Source of the DNA: Chloroflexia bacterium | Lineage (GTDB): Bacteria; Chloroflexota; Chloroflexia; Thermomicrobiales; UBA6265 | Length of the DNA stretch: 6,876 nucleotides | Direction: 5' to 3' | Assembly (NCBI GenBank): GCA_013698495.1 | Contig: JACCUV010000382.1 | Location: forward strand, 1 to 6,876 | Shown: piece after piece, positions 6,146 through 6,876 of the stretch | Position numbering within the stretch: the first letter of the stretch is position 1 | Layout of the letters: every line of letters starts with the position of its first letter | Notes under the pieces: model-generated | Databases searched by the model: none | What the model was told of the DNA's origin: nothing | Seen by the model: only the letters and a program-made list of their open reading frames with translations | Program-made: the position numbers and the translations under genes

Positions 6146-6211
6146 TGGTTCCCCAACATCCAGGATTCCTCTTTCCTTCGGCTACGCTCAGGACCGAATG
6201 ACAAGGAACCA
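6146..6211 (-). repeat. 66-base repeat element with 7-base terminal inverted repeats
   Basis: TGGTTCC (6146-6152) and GGAACCA (6205-6211) are perfect terminal inverted repeats. Inside, read on the minus strand, lie TTGTCATTC (6204-6196) and AGGAATCCTGGA (6170-6159), the two blocks also found at 5563-5585. Between them is a dyad, TTCGG (6177-6181) with CCGAA (6194-6198). The sequence recalls the dispersed intergenic repeats of the GTCATTC-CTGAGCG-AGGAATCC type found in many bacterial genomes, as I remember them. No target duplication is seen at the ends. It lies between the flavin oxidase stop and the ohr start. Confidence 0.6.
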
Positions 6212-6233
6212 TGGAGGATGACATAACTGCAGG

Positions 6234-6876
6234 TCAAAGGTGCGACATCGCGGCGAAGCGGTTGATTGCAAAGTCCTCGATCACGCGAGTGGTGTCGTCG
6301 CTGGCGAGTGCGGCCAGGTATTGGCCGACGACCGGCGTGAACTTGAATCCGTGACCGCTGAATCCCGTGGCGAACACGACCCGATCGTGTTCGGGATGGC
6401 GATCGATCGCGAAGTCAGCGTCGGGTGTCATCGTGTACATGCACACTGACGAATCGACGATGTTCCCGGTGAAGCCGTGAAAACTGCGCTCGATGAATGG
6501 CCAGATATCGGTCCGGATGTCGGCGTCAGAGACGGTGCGGTCGACTGTGTCGGGATCGACGACGTCGCGGCCGGAGTGCATGCCGACCTTGACGCCATGT
6601 CCCTCAAAGTTCGGTATCCCGTAGAACTCGCCGTGCTCGTCGTCACTGATGAAGACCGGCATGGCGTCGGGACCGGACAGCGCCCGGCGCCTGTCATCGA
6701 CCTCGAACCACAGCACCGGTTTGCGCAACACCTCGAGCGGAATGCCCAGCTCCGCCAGCAGATGCCCGGACCAGGACCCGGCCGTGACAATCAGTTTCTG
6801 GGCTTCGAATGTGTCGTTGGCGGTCGTTACTCGAACCCCGGAATCCGTGGCGCTCCAGGAGAGGACGGGGGTGTGC
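6234..6876 (-). CDS. Sarcosine oxidase / N-methyltryptophan oxidase family flavoprotein, N-terminus outside window
   Basis: 213 C-terminal residues are visible; the FAD-binding GxGxxG start lies beyond the window, and the frame is open to its edge. The fragment belongs to the monomeric sarcosine oxidase (MSOX/SolA) family, which oxidises N-methyl amino acids with oxygen, releasing formaldehyde and H2O2. Key positions are present: the cysteine for covalent FAD in VCMYTMTPD (codon 6441-6443), the lysine in GFSGHGFKF (6342-6344), 33 residues later as in MSOX C315 and K348, and the lysine in VKVGMHSG (6588-6590), matching the oxygen-activating K265 of MSOX. It is thus probably an active, covalently flavinylated cytoplasmic oxidase. 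The substrate (sarcosine, N-methyltryptophan, pipecolate or another amine) cannot be read from this part. The ohr gene follows on the same strand after 154 bases. Confidence 0.9.
   Translation of the reverse strand, partial: HTPVLSWSATDSGVRVTTANDTFEAQKLIVTAGSWSGHLLAELGIPLEVLRKPVLWFEVDDRRRALSGPDAMPVFISDDEHGEFYGIPNFEGHGVKVGMHSGRDVVDPDTVDRTVSDADIRTDIWPFIERSFHGFTGNIVDSSVCMYTMTPDADFAIDRHPEHDRVVFATGFSGHGFKFTPVVGQYLAALASDDTTRVIEDFAINRFAAMSHL

Noticed and set aside
5766..6221. Plus-strand open frame ending in an FGYAQDR-like tail
   Set aside because: It runs antisense to ohr and then through the repeat; the tail is simply the repeat read as protein, a common annotation artefact.

Overview
The window is GC-rich, compact bacterial DNA with seven protein-coding genes, two of them cut by the window edges. 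No rRNA, tRNA, CRISPR array, transposase or phage gene was seen. High GC, GTG and TTG starts, and a five-helix membrane molybdoenzyme next to a single-chain two-half M16 peptidase would fit a Chloroflexota (Thermomicrobia-like) or actinobacterial genome. This placement is an inference from gene style, not from a marker gene.

Layout. (1) 1-977, minus strand: start of a membrane-anchored sulfite-oxidase-family molybdopterin oxidoreductase whose C-terminus lies outside the window. (2) 978-1184: gene-free leader with several inverted repeats. (3) 1185-4476, minus strand: a fused M16 zinc metallopeptidase followed, with an 11-base overlap, by a YiiM-type MOSC protein; these two are clearly one transcription unit. 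(4) 4477-4682: divergent promoter region with two clean palindromes. (5) 4683-5518, plus strand: an unrecognised 112-residue protein and an AHSA1/SRPBCC protein, 14 bases apart. (6) 5519-5650: convergent intergenic region with a short copy of a repeat. (7) 5651-6079, minus strand: Ohr peroxidase with a TTG start. (8) 6080-6233: spacer with the longer copy of the same repeat, bounded by 7-base terminal inverted repeats. (9) 6234-6876, minus strand: C-terminal part of a sarcosine oxidase/N-methyltryptophan oxidase family flavoenzyme.

The genes do not form one pathway. Possible links are a MOSC protein (molybdenum cofactor chemistry) upstream of a molybdoenzyme, and Ohr, which removes organic hydroperoxides, beside an H2O2-producing flavin oxidase. 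No regulator gene (such as OhrR) is present.

The most interesting points are: the molybdoenzyme looks like a dual Sec/Tat protein, with four helices, then a twin arginine, a weakly hydrophobic fifth helix and the cofactor domain; an inverted pair of related repeat copies flanks ohr; and the M16 peptidase has a glycine-rich insertion at the place of the glycine-rich loop of mitochondrial processing peptidase alpha. I found no convincing undescribed multi-gene system.
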